The notes beneath the pieces were generated by a model that was not told the origin of the DNA, made no database searches, and saw only the letters and a list, made by a program, of their open reading frames with translations. From contig JAISAQ010000056.1 of NCBI GenBank assembly GCA_031266775.1, positions 1 through 34,654 of the forward strand: a stretch of DNA of 34,654 nucleotides, written 5' to 3'. Origin of the DNA: Treponema sp. (GTDB taxonomy: Bacteria > Spirochaetota > Spirochaetia > Treponematales > Breznakiellaceae). Shown in pieces: positions 15,061 to 23,132 of the stretch; the stretch's first letter is position 1, and every line of letters begins with the position of its first letter. A program made the translations under genes and the position numbers.

Positions 15061-15861
15061 TTACCTTTTCAGCGTGGTGGCCGTTCCCAGCATGTTGTCG
15101 GTGGTCTGTATGGTCCGCGAGTTGAATTCATAGGCGCGCTGGGCGACGATAAGATTCACCATTTCACGGACTATGGACACGTTGGACATTTCAAGGTACT
15201 TGTGCTCAATCTGGCCCATTCCCTCGTAGCCGGGCCGTCCGGGAATGGGGTCCCCCGAAGCCTGGGTAATCTTGAAGAGATTTTCCCCCACGGCGGTAAG
15301 GCCCACGGGATTGGGAAAACGGTACAGTTCAATCTGGCCCACGTCTATGGGCTCGTCCGTATTAAGCCCCCCCACTTTAACCGTGACCCTGCCGTCCTTT
15401 GATACGGTAATGGTGTCGGGAAGAAAATTTTCGGGCATGATGATGTCAGGCAGAACCCAGTAGCCGTTGGAAGTAACCATGCGGCCGTCCATATCAACCT
15501 TGAAATTTCCGTTCCTTGTGTAGGCCCAGCTTCCGTCGTACATCTGTATGCGGAAAAAGCCTTCCCCCATTATCGCCATGTCGGTGGAAACGTCGGTGGC
15601 CTGGGGGGAACCCTGGGTAAATATGCGCTGGGTATCGGCGAGTTTCACGCCGTGCCCCATCTGTACGCCCACGGGGACAACGGTATCCTCCGTCGCCGGG
15701 GTACCGGCGGTCCTTACGGTCTGGTAAACAAGATCCTCAAAATCCGCCCGCATCATTTTATAGCCGTGGGTGTTCACGTTGGCGAGGTTGTTCGAAATGG
15801 TGTCGATGTTGGCCTGCTGGCCTATCATGCCGCTTGCCCCCGTCCATAAGCTCCGTACCAC
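15061..15861 (-). CDS. flgG: Flagellar distal rod protein FlgG
   Basis: 266 residues, matching the family length. The N-terminus MVRSLWTGASGMIGQQANIDTISNNLANVNTHGYK and the C-terminus with LEMSNVSIVREMVNLIVAQRAYEFNSRTIQTTDNML are classic rod/hook helices. FlgG builds the distal rod of the periplasmic flagellum. The GTG start at 15861 has AAGGAG at good distance. It sits 35 nt downstream of flgF. Confidence 0.95.
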   Translation of the reverse strand: MVRSLWTGASGMIGQQANIDTISNNLANVNTHGYKMMRADFEDLVYQTVRTAGTPATEDTVVPVGVQMGHGVKLADTQRIFTQGSPQATDVSTDMAIMGEGFFRIQMYDGSWAYTRNGNFKVDMDGRMVTSNGYWVLPDIIMPENFLPDTITVSKDGRVTVKVGGLNTDEPIDVGQIELYRFPNPVGLTAVGENLFKITQASGDPIPGRPGYEGMGQIEHKYLEMSNVSIVREMVNLIVAQRAYEFNSRTIQTTDNMLGTATTLKR

Positions 15862-15896
15862 TGTGTGTCTCCTTGTATTTTGCCGTTCCGGTTTTT

Positions 15897-16748
15897 TCAG
15901 CCGAACCTGATAACCTGATTGATCAGGGTTCCCAGCATGGAATCTCCGGACTGTATAACTTTCTGGTTGGCCTCGTAGGCCCGGTTCACTTCTATCATTT
16001 GTACCATTTCAATCACGGGATCAACGTTCGAGGCTTCCACAAAACCCTGCAGCACCGCGGGCCGTCTTTCGCCTTCAACAAGAACGGCGGGCCCCGACGT
16101 TTCGGATTCCCGGTACAGGCTTGACCCCTGTTTTTCAAGATAACGGTCTATGTCAAATGTAACGAGTTTAAGGGTGTCAAGAAGAGCCGTCTCTTCCCAC
16201 GTGTTGTTTTCGCGGGAGATCATAAGGGAAGGATCATCGGCATAGGCCGCGTTGATCCAGATACGGCCGTCTTTGTCTATCTGAAAATTGTTCGCCTTGA
16301 CCCTTACCGGCCCCTTTTCCCCAAGAACGGGGTAGCCCTCCTTGGTTTCAAGGAAACCTTCCTTTCCAAGCTGAAAGGAACCGTTGCGGGTGTAACGTTC
16401 GCCCCATGGGGTGGCGATAGCGAAAAAACCCCCGCCGTCAAGGGCAAGGTCAAAGTCGCTCTGGGTTTCCTTCATGGCCCCTTGGGAAAGATCGGTGTAC
16501 AGTTCGTTAAGCTCAACGCCGGTTCCGATTTTTCCGATGATGGGCGCCGCGTCGGCCGAGCCAAAGGGATGGCGGTACACCCCGTCGTCATCCGTCCGCC
16601 TCAGCAGCAGTTGGGGAAAGGTCTTGAAGGCCGCCATGTCCCGCTTGTACCCGTCGACATCCACGTTCGCAAGGTTATTCGCCACGGCGTCAAGCCGCCA
16701 TTGCTGGGCCTGCATGCCGCTGGCGCCGGTAAACCATCCTCTTATCAC
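15897..16748 (-). CDS. flgF: Flagellar proximal rod protein FlgF (FlgG-like)
   Basis: 283 residues from the GTG at 16748, which follows GGAGG and gives VIRGWFTGASGMQAQQWRLD, the expected start. The open frame continues upstream to 16853 but that would add 35 unrelated residues through the promoter. The C-terminus (ASNVDPVIEMVQMIEVNRAYEANQKVIQSGDSML) is the usual rod helix. In spirochaetes this gene is variously called flgF or flgG1; it is distinguished from the next gene by its longer middle region. First gene of the operon. Confidence 0.9.
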   Translation of the reverse strand: MIRGWFTGASGMQAQQWRLDAVANNLANVDVDGYKRDMAAFKTFPQLLLRRTDDDGVYRHPFGSADAAPIIGKIGTGVELNELYTDLSQGAMKETQSDFDLALDGGGFFAIATPWGERYTRNGSFQLGKEGFLETKEGYPVLGEKGPVRVKANNFQIDKDGRIWINAAYADDPSLMISRENNTWEETALLDTLKLVTFDIDRYLEKQGSSLYRESETSGPAVLVEGERRPAVLQGFVEASNVDPVIEMVQMIEVNRAYEANQKVIQSGDSMLGTLINQVIRFG

Positions 16749-16782
16749 TACAGCCTCCGAAATCCGCCGGATTACACCTTTA

Positions 16783-16809
16783 GTATCGGCAAAGGGGAAG
16801 AGGGGATTA
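16783..16809 (-). promoter_or_regulatory. Sigma-28 (FliA)-type promoter of the flgF-flgG-flgJ operon
   Basis: On the minus strand TAAT (16806-16809), 15 bases, then GCCGATAC (16783-16790). The FliA consensus is TAAA, 15 bases, GCCGATAA, so 10 of 12 positions agree at the exact spacing. The start would be near 16776, about 28 bases before the flgF GTG. Confidence 0.6.
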
Positions 16810-16817
16810 AGGAAGAG

Positions 16818-16846
16818 TTGCCCGGAAACAAACAGGCCTGTATGAT
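16818..16846 (+). promoter_or_regulatory. Promoter of the EamA transporter gene (leaderless type)
   Basis: TTGCCC (16818-16823) and TATGAT (16841-16846) are 17 bases apart. The start would fall at 16852-16853, on the ATG itself. No ribosome-binding sequence is present before the gene. Confidence 0.45.
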
Positions 16847-16851
16847 GAACC

Positions 16852-17757
16852 ATGCGCCGTCATGCCTTATTCCCGCAGCGCGGCGGAACATTCTGGAAGG
16901 GCGAAGGGGCCATTCTGCTCTGCGCCTTCTTCTGGAGTACCTCCGGCCTTTTCATCAAACTCCTGGACTGGCACCCCGCCGTTATCGCAGGTGTACGGAG
17001 CCTTACCGCCTGTCTTTTTATGCTGGCCGTCCGCACGGCCTTTCCCCCAAAGATAAAAGCCGAAAGCAGTTTTCCCTTCTGGGCCGGGGCCGTATCCTAC
17101 ACTCTTACCATGCTGACCTTCGTTACCGCCAACAAGATGACTTCTCCGGCCAACGCAATCATGCTGCAGTACACCGCCCCGGTCTGGGCCGGCCTTCTGG
17201 GGTGGATGCTGCTGGGGGAAAGACCCCGCTGGGAACACTGGGGCGCCCTGGTTTTGACGGCGGCGGGCATGGCGCTTTTTTTCGGCGGCGGGATCGGGGG
17301 AGGTTCCCGCGCGGGAGACCTCCTTGCGGTGTTTTCCGGGATCTGCTTCGGCGCGCACTCGGTCTTCCTGCGCATGATGAAAAAAGGGAACCCCCAGGAC
17401 GCCATGCTCCTCTCCCACGCCCTGTGCGCCGTTATCTGTGTTCCCTTTGTTTTTTTGTATCCCCCCCTCCTTTCGGCCCCGGCGGCCCTCTCCATGCTCT
17501 TCATGGGGGTGGTGCAGATAGGGGCGGCTTCCCTTCTTTTTTCCTGGGGAATCAAACGGGTCAGCGCCGTACAGGCCATGCTCACCGCCATGATAGAGCC
17601 CGTCCTTAACCCCGTGTGGGTATTCGCGGTTACCGGGGAAAAGCCCTCTTTCAGAGCCGTTCTGGGCGGCGGGATCATCATCGCGGCGGTGGCCGCTTCA
17701 TCGATCATCGGAAAAAGGCGGGAAACGCGGGGGAAGATCGCATCAAAAAAGGCATAA
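16852..17757 (+). CDS. EamA/DMT-family membrane transporter
   Basis: 301 residues with ten hydrophobic segments arranged as two EamA repeats (about 18-140 and 155-292). Typical marks are FFWSTSGLFIKLL in the first helix and LQYTAPVWAGLLGWMLLGERP at the end of the first repeat; the second ends MIEPVLNPVWVFAVTGEKPS. Drug/metabolite transporters of this type export amino acids, nucleotides or other small metabolites; the substrate cannot be deduced. The ATG at 16852 gives a short polar tail before the first helix. The gene is divergent from the flagellar operon and appears to be single. Confidence 0.88.
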   Translation: MRRHALFPQRGGTFWKGEGAILLCAFFWSTSGLFIKLLDWHPAVIAGVRSLTACLFMLAVRTAFPPKIKAESSFPFWAGAVSYTLTMLTFVTANKMTSPANAIMLQYTAPVWAGLLGWMLLGERPRWEHWGALVLTAAGMALFFGGGIGGGSRAGDLLAVFSGICFGAHSVFLRMMKKGNPQDAMLLSHALCAVICVPFVFLYPPLLSAPAALSMLFMGVVQIGAASLLFSWGIKRVSAVQAMLTAMIEPVLNPVWVFAVTGEKPSFRAVLGGGIIIAAVAASSIIGKRRETRGKIASKKA

Positions 17758-17781
17758 CGGCGTCAAAAATATGGAGATTAT

Positions 17782-17811
17782 TTGACAGTAATCCTGGTGG
17801 CGTGATACACT
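17782..17811 (+). promoter_or_regulatory. Promoter of sugar-uptake operon 1
   Basis: A perfect TTGACA (17782-17787), 18 bases, then TACACT (17806-17811) preceded by TGA, an extended -10. The start would be near 17818, inside the palindrome at 17814-17825. Confidence 0.5.
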
Positions 17812-17813
17812 TC

Positions 17814-17825
17814 TTTCATATGAAA
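17814..17825. promoter_or_regulatory. Perfect 12-bp palindrome at the transcription start, candidate operator
   Basis: TTTCATATGAAA is fully self-complementary and covers the predicted start of the operon. Its position would suit a repressor. No regulator gene is adjacent, so the partner is unknown. Confidence 0.4.
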
Positions 17826-17868
17826 CATGGCTTTAACCTTGTAAAATCGTGTTTTCAGGAGGTATATT

Positions 17869-19194
17869 ATGAAAAATGGAAAGAAAGCGGCGCTCTTGGC
17901 GGCGGTTTTTCTTGTTGTCCTTGCGTTCGGGGCATGTAACCGGGGAAGCGGCCCGGCGGCGAAAGGCGGCGTCCGCGAGATTGTGTTTTGGGATATGATG
18001 TGGGGCCCCGCCCAGACGTATCCCGCCGCCATGGGGGAAATTGTCAACCGCTATAATTCTTCGAATCCGGATAATATCCACGTAACCCTGCAGACGGTTC
18101 CCTGGGACAATTTTTACCAGGTTTTCCTTACCGCGGTTACATCGAAGGCCGCTCCCGATGTTTCCACAGGCGCCTTTATGCAGTCCATCCAATTCGCGGA
18201 AATGGGCGAAGGGCTCTCTCTGGATCCCGTTGTTGACGCGTGGAAAAAGGAGAACAACCCCATCCTGAACGATTACAGCGAAGCAATATTTAACTTGCAT
18301 ATGTATGACGGGAAACACTACGGGCTGCCCTGGAACCTTGATACCCGCCAGTTTACATACCGGAAAGATTACTTCGAAAAGGCCGGGATAACGAAGCTTC
18401 CCGCAACCTGGGCGGAATTCGAGGAAGCCTGCGCCAAACTGAAGGCGGCGCTGCCCGCCGACACGTATCCGGTCATATTCCCGGGCGGGGGCGATTACAA
18501 CGGCCTTCACGCCATTATAACTTTCTTTGTCCAGAATGATACGGGGGCCACCGACGCCCAGGGGAACCCGGATTACCTTAACCCCCGGATCACGGAAACT
18601 CTCCAGTTTATCAACCGGCTGTATGTAAAGGGCTATATTCCCGAAGGTTTTCCCGCATACAGGGGGACGGACGCCGAGAAACTGTTCCAGTCCGGCAAGG
18701 CGGCCATGTATCTGCACAACGCCATAGATCTGCGGGATTTCCCGGACATAGAGGCGGTCGGCGGGATACTGCCGCCCATGGCCGGCCCCAGCGGCAAAGC
18801 CCAGAACTACACCTGGGTTAACGCCATCGAAGCGTTTTCCCAGACCAAAGATCCCGAAGCCTGCCATGCCTTTATAAAGTGGCTGCTTGAAAACGAAGGG
18901 GATCTCTGGGAAAAAAGCGGGCTGGGCGCCCTTCCGGCACGGGCAAGCCTGCGCCAGCGGCCGTACTTTACAGACCGGTGGGCAACCAGGGAGATCAGCG
19001 AACTGGTACTCCCCACGGTGGTAAGCGTCTGTCATCCCAGCCCGTCCATCTTCCTGCCCTTCTCCATCATCGAAGGAGAGGCCATTCCCATGATAGGCAT
19101 GGTCAATGCCTGCGTTGCCAATCCCGATTACCGGGCAATTCAGCAGGATGTGCAGGATCGCATGCTCAAGGCCTGGGCCGAATTCGAGATGTAA
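17869..19194 (+). CDS. ABC transporter solute-binding lipoprotein, carbohydrate type 1
   Basis: 441 residues. A lipoprotein signal peptide ends in LAFGAC with the modified Cys23. The mature part is a family 1 extracellular sugar-binding protein: IVFWDMMWGPAQTYPAAMGEIVNRYN near the N-terminus, YGLPWNLDTRQFTYRKDYFEKAGI in the middle, KLFQSGKAAMYLHNA and WLLENEGDLWEKSGLGALPAR later. It would capture an oligosaccharide outside the inner membrane and pass it to the two permeases downstream. The ATG at 17869 follows AGGAGG. The sugar may be a beta-linked oligosaccharide, judged only from the glycosidase gene next to it. Confidence 0.92.
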   Translation: MKNGKKAALLAAVFLVVLAFGACNRGSGPAAKGGVREIVFWDMMWGPAQTYPAAMGEIVNRYNSSNPDNIHVTLQTVPWDNFYQVFLTAVTSKAAPDVSTGAFMQSIQFAEMGEGLSLDPVVDAWKKENNPILNDYSEAIFNLHMYDGKHYGLPWNLDTRQFTYRKDYFEKAGITKLPATWAEFEEACAKLKAALPADTYPVIFPGGGDYNGLHAIITFFVQNDTGATDAQGNPDYLNPRITETLQFINRLYVKGYIPEGFPAYRGTDAEKLFQSGKAAMYLHNAIDLRDFPDIEAVGGILPPMAGPSGKAQNYTWVNAIEAFSQTKDPEACHAFIKWLLENEGDLWEKSGLGALPARASLRQRPYFTDRWATREISELVLPTVVSVCHPSPSIFLPFSIIEGEAIPMIGMVNACVANPDYRAIQQDVQDRMLKAWAEFEM

Positions 19195-19228
19195 CGGCGC
19201 GTTGTTTTACAGGAAAAGGGGCGTTATC

Positions 19229-20218
19229 ATGGAAGATTTTTCCGCTGTCCGCGGGTTTAACTATCAACCCAGCGCGGGAAGTACCAGCTTTGAAAACTGG
19301 CTGTATTTCAGGCCCGAGTTGTTTGAACTGGAACTGCGCAGGGGGAAACAGTATTTCCCAAAGTTTAATACCGTCCGGTACTGGCTTTCCTGGGACGCTT
19401 TTATACGAAAACCGCGCGAATTCGCGGACAATTTTGAAACGGCCCTGAACATAGCCGATTCGCTGGGGCTCCGGGTCATTCCCTGCCTCTTCAACCGCTG
19501 GCACAATGACTTTGTCGATAACGGCGGGGTGTACCTGGATACCATCATTCCCGGTATGGGATGGTCTTACAGGCCAGGGTTTTACCGGGAATACTTCGAC
19601 AAAATCGTTGGGGAACACAGGAACGACCGGCGTGTTCTAATTTGGGATCTCTGCAACGAACCTTTTTCATATCATAAATACCTGAAGGATATGGGCGGGA
19701 TCCCGGCCGCCGAATTCGCCTGGCTCAAGGAAATGTACGATTGTCTTAAGTCTATGGAGGTGAGCCAGCATGTTTCCTTCAGCCCGCACTGGATGACGGA
19801 ACTGACGCCGTCCTTTGAGGAATGGGAAGCATGGTTTGAAAAATGTTCCGCGCTGATGGATGTGATAATCATTCATCCGTACTACATCGGCGAGCAGGGC
19901 GACACGGCCAAAAAGGCCGAGTACGAAAGGCTGCTGGATTCCTTTACGGCGCTGGCGAAAAAGCAGAACAAGGGGATTGTCGCCAGCGAGACCTGCTGGG
20001 GCTCCCTGGACGACCAGTGGCGCGTGGAGAACATCCGTTACACGATGACCGAGCTGAAAAAACGGGGCATAGGAATTATTCCCCACGCGCTGCATCACAG
20101 TCTGGTCGCCGATCTGCATCTGCCGGAATACGGGCCCGTTGGGCCTCCGGGAGATCTGCGTTTCATCAACGCGGACGGTTCCCTGAGGAAAGGACACGAG
20201 GTTTACAACGATTTTTAA
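19229..20218 (+). CDS. Cytoplasmic clan-A glycoside hydrolase (GH5-like)
   Basis: 329 residues from the ATG at 19229, preceded by AGGAAAAGGGG. The frame is open further upstream but that would overlap the binding-protein gene. The TIM-barrel hydrolase signature is visible: IWDLCNEPF with the likely acid/base Glu144, HPYYIGEQG in the sixth strand region, and VASETCWGS with the likely nucleophile Glu254. There is no signal peptide, so it would act on imported oligosaccharide in the cytoplasm. GH5 or a related clan-A family fits; beta-mannoside or beta-glucoside are plausible substrates but neither can be proven. It is second in the operon, between the binding protein and permeases. Confidence 0.8.
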   Translation: MEDFSAVRGFNYQPSAGSTSFENWLYFRPELFELELRRGKQYFPKFNTVRYWLSWDAFIRKPREFADNFETALNIADSLGLRVIPCLFNRWHNDFVDNGGVYLDTIIPGMGWSYRPGFYREYFDKIVGEHRNDRRVLIWDLCNEPFSYHKYLKDMGGIPAAEFAWLKEMYDCLKSMEVSQHVSFSPHWMTELTPSFEEWEAWFEKCSALMDVIIIHPYYIGEQGDTAKKAEYERLLDSFTALAKKQNKGIVASETCWGSLDDQWRVENIRYTMTELKKRGIGIIPHALHHSLVADLHLPEYGPVGPPGDLRFINADGSLRKGHEVYNDF

Positions 20219-20312
20219 AGAACTGTCCCAAACATAACAGTGCGGCGCCCCCTTTGCGGCTGTGAGCAGCATGAAGGCGCCGTTCTTTTTTACGCGGCAG
20301 GAGATAGACGGA

Positions 20313-21212
20313 ATGAAAAAGAACAGTTTGCTGAAAATGAGGCTCAGAAACAACAGCCTTGGGTATAAACTTCTGCTTCCCGCAACCCTGCTTATCGCGG
20401 TAATAAGCATTTATCCGCTTTTCAGGGGTATTTCCCTGGGCTTCATGAGCTACAGTATCAGGCGGATGAGGCAGGCGCGATTTACCGGGATCGATAATTT
20501 CATCCGGCTGCTTGCCACGGATTCGGAGTTTTACAGTACCCTCGGGTTTTCTTTTGCCTACGCATTCTCCGTGGTTGTTATTTCCTATGTGTCGGGCATG
20601 TGTTTTGCCCTGCTCTTGAACCGTGACATCAAATTCCGCGGTTTTTTCCGCGCCATGATCCTTATTCCATGGATCATCCCGCCTGTTGTTGCCGGCACAA
20701 ACTGGACATGGCTGCTCAACGACATCCTCGGTTTTATCAACGTTACGCTGATACGGCTGGGAATAACAAGCCGGCCCATCCTGTTTCTGGCCGATCCGGT
20801 GCTGGCCCGGATTACCGTGTGCTTTACGGGGGCCTGGAAATCGTTCCCCTTCATGACCATTGTCCTGCTTTCCGGGATGCAGGGGATTCCCGACGAACTG
20901 TATGAGTCCGCGGCTATAGACGGCGCGGGTTTCTTCCGTTCCTTCCGGGCGATAACAATGCCCATGCTCAAACCGGTTTCCATGATAAGCACCGTCCTGA
21001 TGTTTATCTGGACCTTTAACAACTTTGAAAACATCTATCTTCTGACAAAGGGAGGACCCGCGAACGCGACCTTCGTCCTTCCTATTCTTTCGTATTACAC
21101 GGCGTTCTTCCGTTCCCAGCTTGGTTATGCTTCGGCAATATCTACCTTGATGCTGGTAGTCCTTCTGCTGCTTGCCCTCGTGTACATGCGAATTCTTCGT
21201 ACCAATAAATGA
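20313..21212 (+). CDS. ABC transporter permease, MalF/UgpA type
   Basis: About 299 residues with six membrane helices. The EAA loop that docks the ATPase is ELYESAAIDGAGFFRSFRAITMPML. The N-terminal YKLLLPATLLIAVISIYPLFRGISLGF is typical of the first sugar permease of a pair. The ATG at 20313 is chosen for its upstream AGGAG; a GTG at 20262 is in frame but poorly placed. It forms the membrane channel with the following permease. The 94-base gap before it holds nothing recognisable apart from a weak ACTGT/ACAGT pair. Confidence 0.9.
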   Translation: MKKNSLLKMRLRNNSLGYKLLLPATLLIAVISIYPLFRGISLGFMSYSIRRMRQARFTGIDNFIRLLATDSEFYSTLGFSFAYAFSVVVISYVSGMCFALLLNRDIKFRGFFRAMILIPWIIPPVVAGTNWTWLLNDILGFINVTLIRLGITSRPILFLADPVLARITVCFTGAWKSFPFMTIVLLSGMQGIPDELYESAAIDGAGFFRSFRAITMPMLKPVSMISTVLMFIWTFNNFENIYLLTKGGPANATFVLPILSYYTAFFRSQLGYASAISTLMLVVLLLLALVYMRILRTNK

Positions 21213-21227
21213 GGCGGGGAGGAAACA

Positions 21228-22064
21228 ATGAAACTGATAATGAGGAAACAGGTTAAAGATATATTGACGTATGCCGCCTTGATACTGGTTATCATAGTTG
21301 TGGATCTGCCGTTTTTCCAGATGCTTTCGGTCTCGTTCAAGGGCAGGCAGGAAGCCCTGAGCAGCGTGAAGTTTTTTCCGGAACGGATACGCTGGGATAA
21401 TATAGCCCTCGTATGGGGCCGGACCGATTTTCCCAACAACATCCTGAACAGCGTCATCGTGGCTGTGGCCTCAACGCTGTGCTGTATTGTCATCGCGGTT
21501 ATTGCCGGGTATGCCCTTTCCCGTTTCAGGGGCAAGGTTTTTTCCGGCTACGCCGTTCTCCTGCTCCTCCTCCAGCTTTTTCCCAGCATCCTGCTTCTTA
21601 TCCCCCTCTTTGTTATTTACACCAGCCTGGGCCTTGTCGATACCCTTCTGGCCTGCATCCTCGCCTATACGACGGGGAATCTTGCCTTTTCAATATGGAT
21701 GATAAAGGGATTTATGGACACAATACCGTTCGATCTTGAAGAGGCCGGGATGATAGACGGCTGTACCCAGTTTTCCGCCTTTCTGCGTCTTATCATCCCC
21801 ATTTCCATGCCGGGAATATCAACGGTCGGTATTTTTACCTTCATCAATTCGTGGGGCGAATATACCCTCGCGTCCATTCTTCTGAGGAGCGATCACAATA
21901 TCACCCTTACGCTGGGGCTCCAGAAATTCGTCCTCCAGTTTACCTCGGACTGGCCCTCGCTTATGACGGCGGCTTCCATTGCCACAATACCGACGATACT
22001 GTTCCTGGTGTTCGCCCAGAAGTACCTGATACGGGGAATGTCGGCCGGCGCCGTGAAGGGATAA
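21228..22064 (+). CDS. ABC transporter permease, MalG/UgpE type
   Basis: 278 residues, six membrane helices. The EAA loop is DLEEAGMIDGCTQFSAFLRLIIPISMPGI and the ending RGMSAGAVKG is characteristic of the second permease of sugar ABC transporters. GAGGCGGGGAGGAAACA lies before the ATG. It is the last gene of the operon; no ATPase gene follows, so a shared MsmK-like ATPase encoded elsewhere is probable. A hairpin at 22070-22094 marks the end. Confidence 0.92.
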   Translation: MKLIMRKQVKDILTYAALILVIIVVDLPFFQMLSVSFKGRQEALSSVKFFPERIRWDNIALVWGRTDFPNNILNSVIVAVASTLCCIVIAVIAGYALSRFRGKVFSGYAVLLLLLQLFPSILLLIPLFVIYTSLGLVDTLLACILAYTTGNLAFSIWMIKGFMDTIPFDLEEAGMIDGCTQFSAFLRLIIPISMPGISTVGIFTFINSWGEYTLASILLRSDHNITLTLGLQKFVLQFTSDWPSLMTAASIATIPTILFLVFAQKYLIRGMSAGAVKG

Positions 22065-22069
22065 GAGCC

Positions 22070-22100
22070 GGCGCGGTAAAAACGCCCCCGCGCCTTCTTA
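22070..22100. terminator. Hairpin between convergent permease and queA genes
   Basis: GGCGCGG (22070-22076) pairs perfectly with CCGCGCC (22088-22094), followed by TTCTTA. The stem is GC-rich but the T-run is short. It may serve both converging transcripts. Confidence 0.5.
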
Positions 22101-23132
22101 CAGTATGAGCATGGCGTCGCCGTAGCTAAAGAAGCGGTAGCCTTTCCGGACGGCTTCGGCATAACTTTCGAGGATAAAATCAAGCCCGGCAAAGGCCGCC
22201 GCAAGCATGAGCAGGGTCGAGCGCGGGGTGTGGAAGTTGGTAAAGATCCCGCCTGTGACATTGAAGCGGCTGCCGGGATACAGAAAGAGAGAAGAGGTTC
22301 CCTCCCCTTCCCGCACGTTCTTTCCGTCCCAGGCGCTTTCCAGCGTGCGGACGCTTGTGGTTCCCACGGCGATGATCTTCCGGCCCAGAGAGCGGGCCCG
22401 CTTTATTTTACGGGCGTTTTCCCCGTCAATAACAAAGTTTTCCCCGTGCATTACGTGATCCTCAACGGCATCGGTACGTACAGGAAGAAAGGTCCCGAGT
22501 CCCACGTGGAGGGTGACAAACGCGCTGTCAACGCCCGTTTCGGCAAGCCGGGCGAGAAGGCCGGCGGTAAAATGAAGCCCGGCGGTAGGCGCCGCGGCGG
22601 AACCGGGAAAACGGGCGTACACCGTCTGGTAACGTTCCCCGTCAAGGGGAGTATCCTTCCTCCTGATGTAAGGAGGAAGGGGCACGTGCCCCCACCTGTC
22701 AAGCCAGGCGTCGTCCACAGGTTTTTCAAAACGGAGAACGCGGAATTCCCCTCCGCTTTCGGCGGTAATTGCCGCCCGGTTTTCGCCGCCGAAGAGGTAA
22801 CACGCGCCTCTTCTGTGCCGTTTGGCCCGCTTTGCCATGGCCTTCCAGGTATGCCCGTCAAGCCTTTCGGCAAGGAGGAATTCGGCGGGGGCCCCGGTTT
22901 TTTCGGATATTCCCAAAAGGCGCGCCTTGCGCACCTTTGAATCGTTGAATACCAGAAAGGGGCGGGGACCGGGAATGGCGCCGAGTATGCCGGGCAGATC
23001 CTTCACCATGGCGTGACGCAGGGAACGGCCCGCCCTGTCGAGCACCATGAGGCGGCTTTCGCCCCGTACCGGAGGCGGATACTGGGCAACAAGATGTCCG
23101 GGAAGATCAAAGAAAAAATCGTCCGTCTTCAT
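22098..23132 (-). CDS. queA: tRNA preQ1(34) S-adenosylmethionine ribosyltransferase-isomerase
   Basis: QueA transfers and rearranges the ribosyl part of S-adenosylmethionine onto preQ1 at tRNA position 34, making epoxyqueuosine. 344 residues, normal length. Clear motifs: N-terminal FFFDLPGHLVAQYP and RLMVLDR, the FNDSKVRKARL segment, GHVPLPPYI, APTAGLHFT, VTLHVGLGTFLPV, AVGTTSVRTLES, and NFHTPRSTLLMLAAAFAG. The ATG directly follows the TAG stop of ruvB without any gap, the last gene of yebC-ruvC-ruvA-ruvB-queA. Confidence 0.96.
   Translation of the reverse strand: MKTDDFFFDLPGHLVAQYPPPVRGESRLMVLDRAGRSLRHAMVKDLPGILGAIPGPRPFLVFNDSKVRKARLLGISEKTGAPAEFLLAERLDGHTWKAMAKRAKRHRRGACYLFGGENRAAITAESGGEFRVLRFEKPVDDAWLDRWGHVPLPPYIRRKDTPLDGERYQTVYARFPGSAAAPTAGLHFTAGLLARLAETGVDSAFVTLHVGLGTFLPVRTDAVEDHVMHGENFVIDGENARKIKRARSLGRKIIAVGTTSVRTLESAWDGKNVREGEGTSSLFLYPGSRFNVTGGIFTNFHTPRSTLLMLAAAFAGLDFILESYAEAVRKGYRFFSYGDAMLIL

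Noticed and set aside
16482..17609. 375-codon plus-strand open frame
   Set aside because: It crosses the flgF gene in antisense, the promoter gap and the EamA gene in another frame.
17833..19035. 400-codon open frame on the minus strand
   Set aside because: It is antisense to the sugar-binding lipoprotein gene and has no family features.
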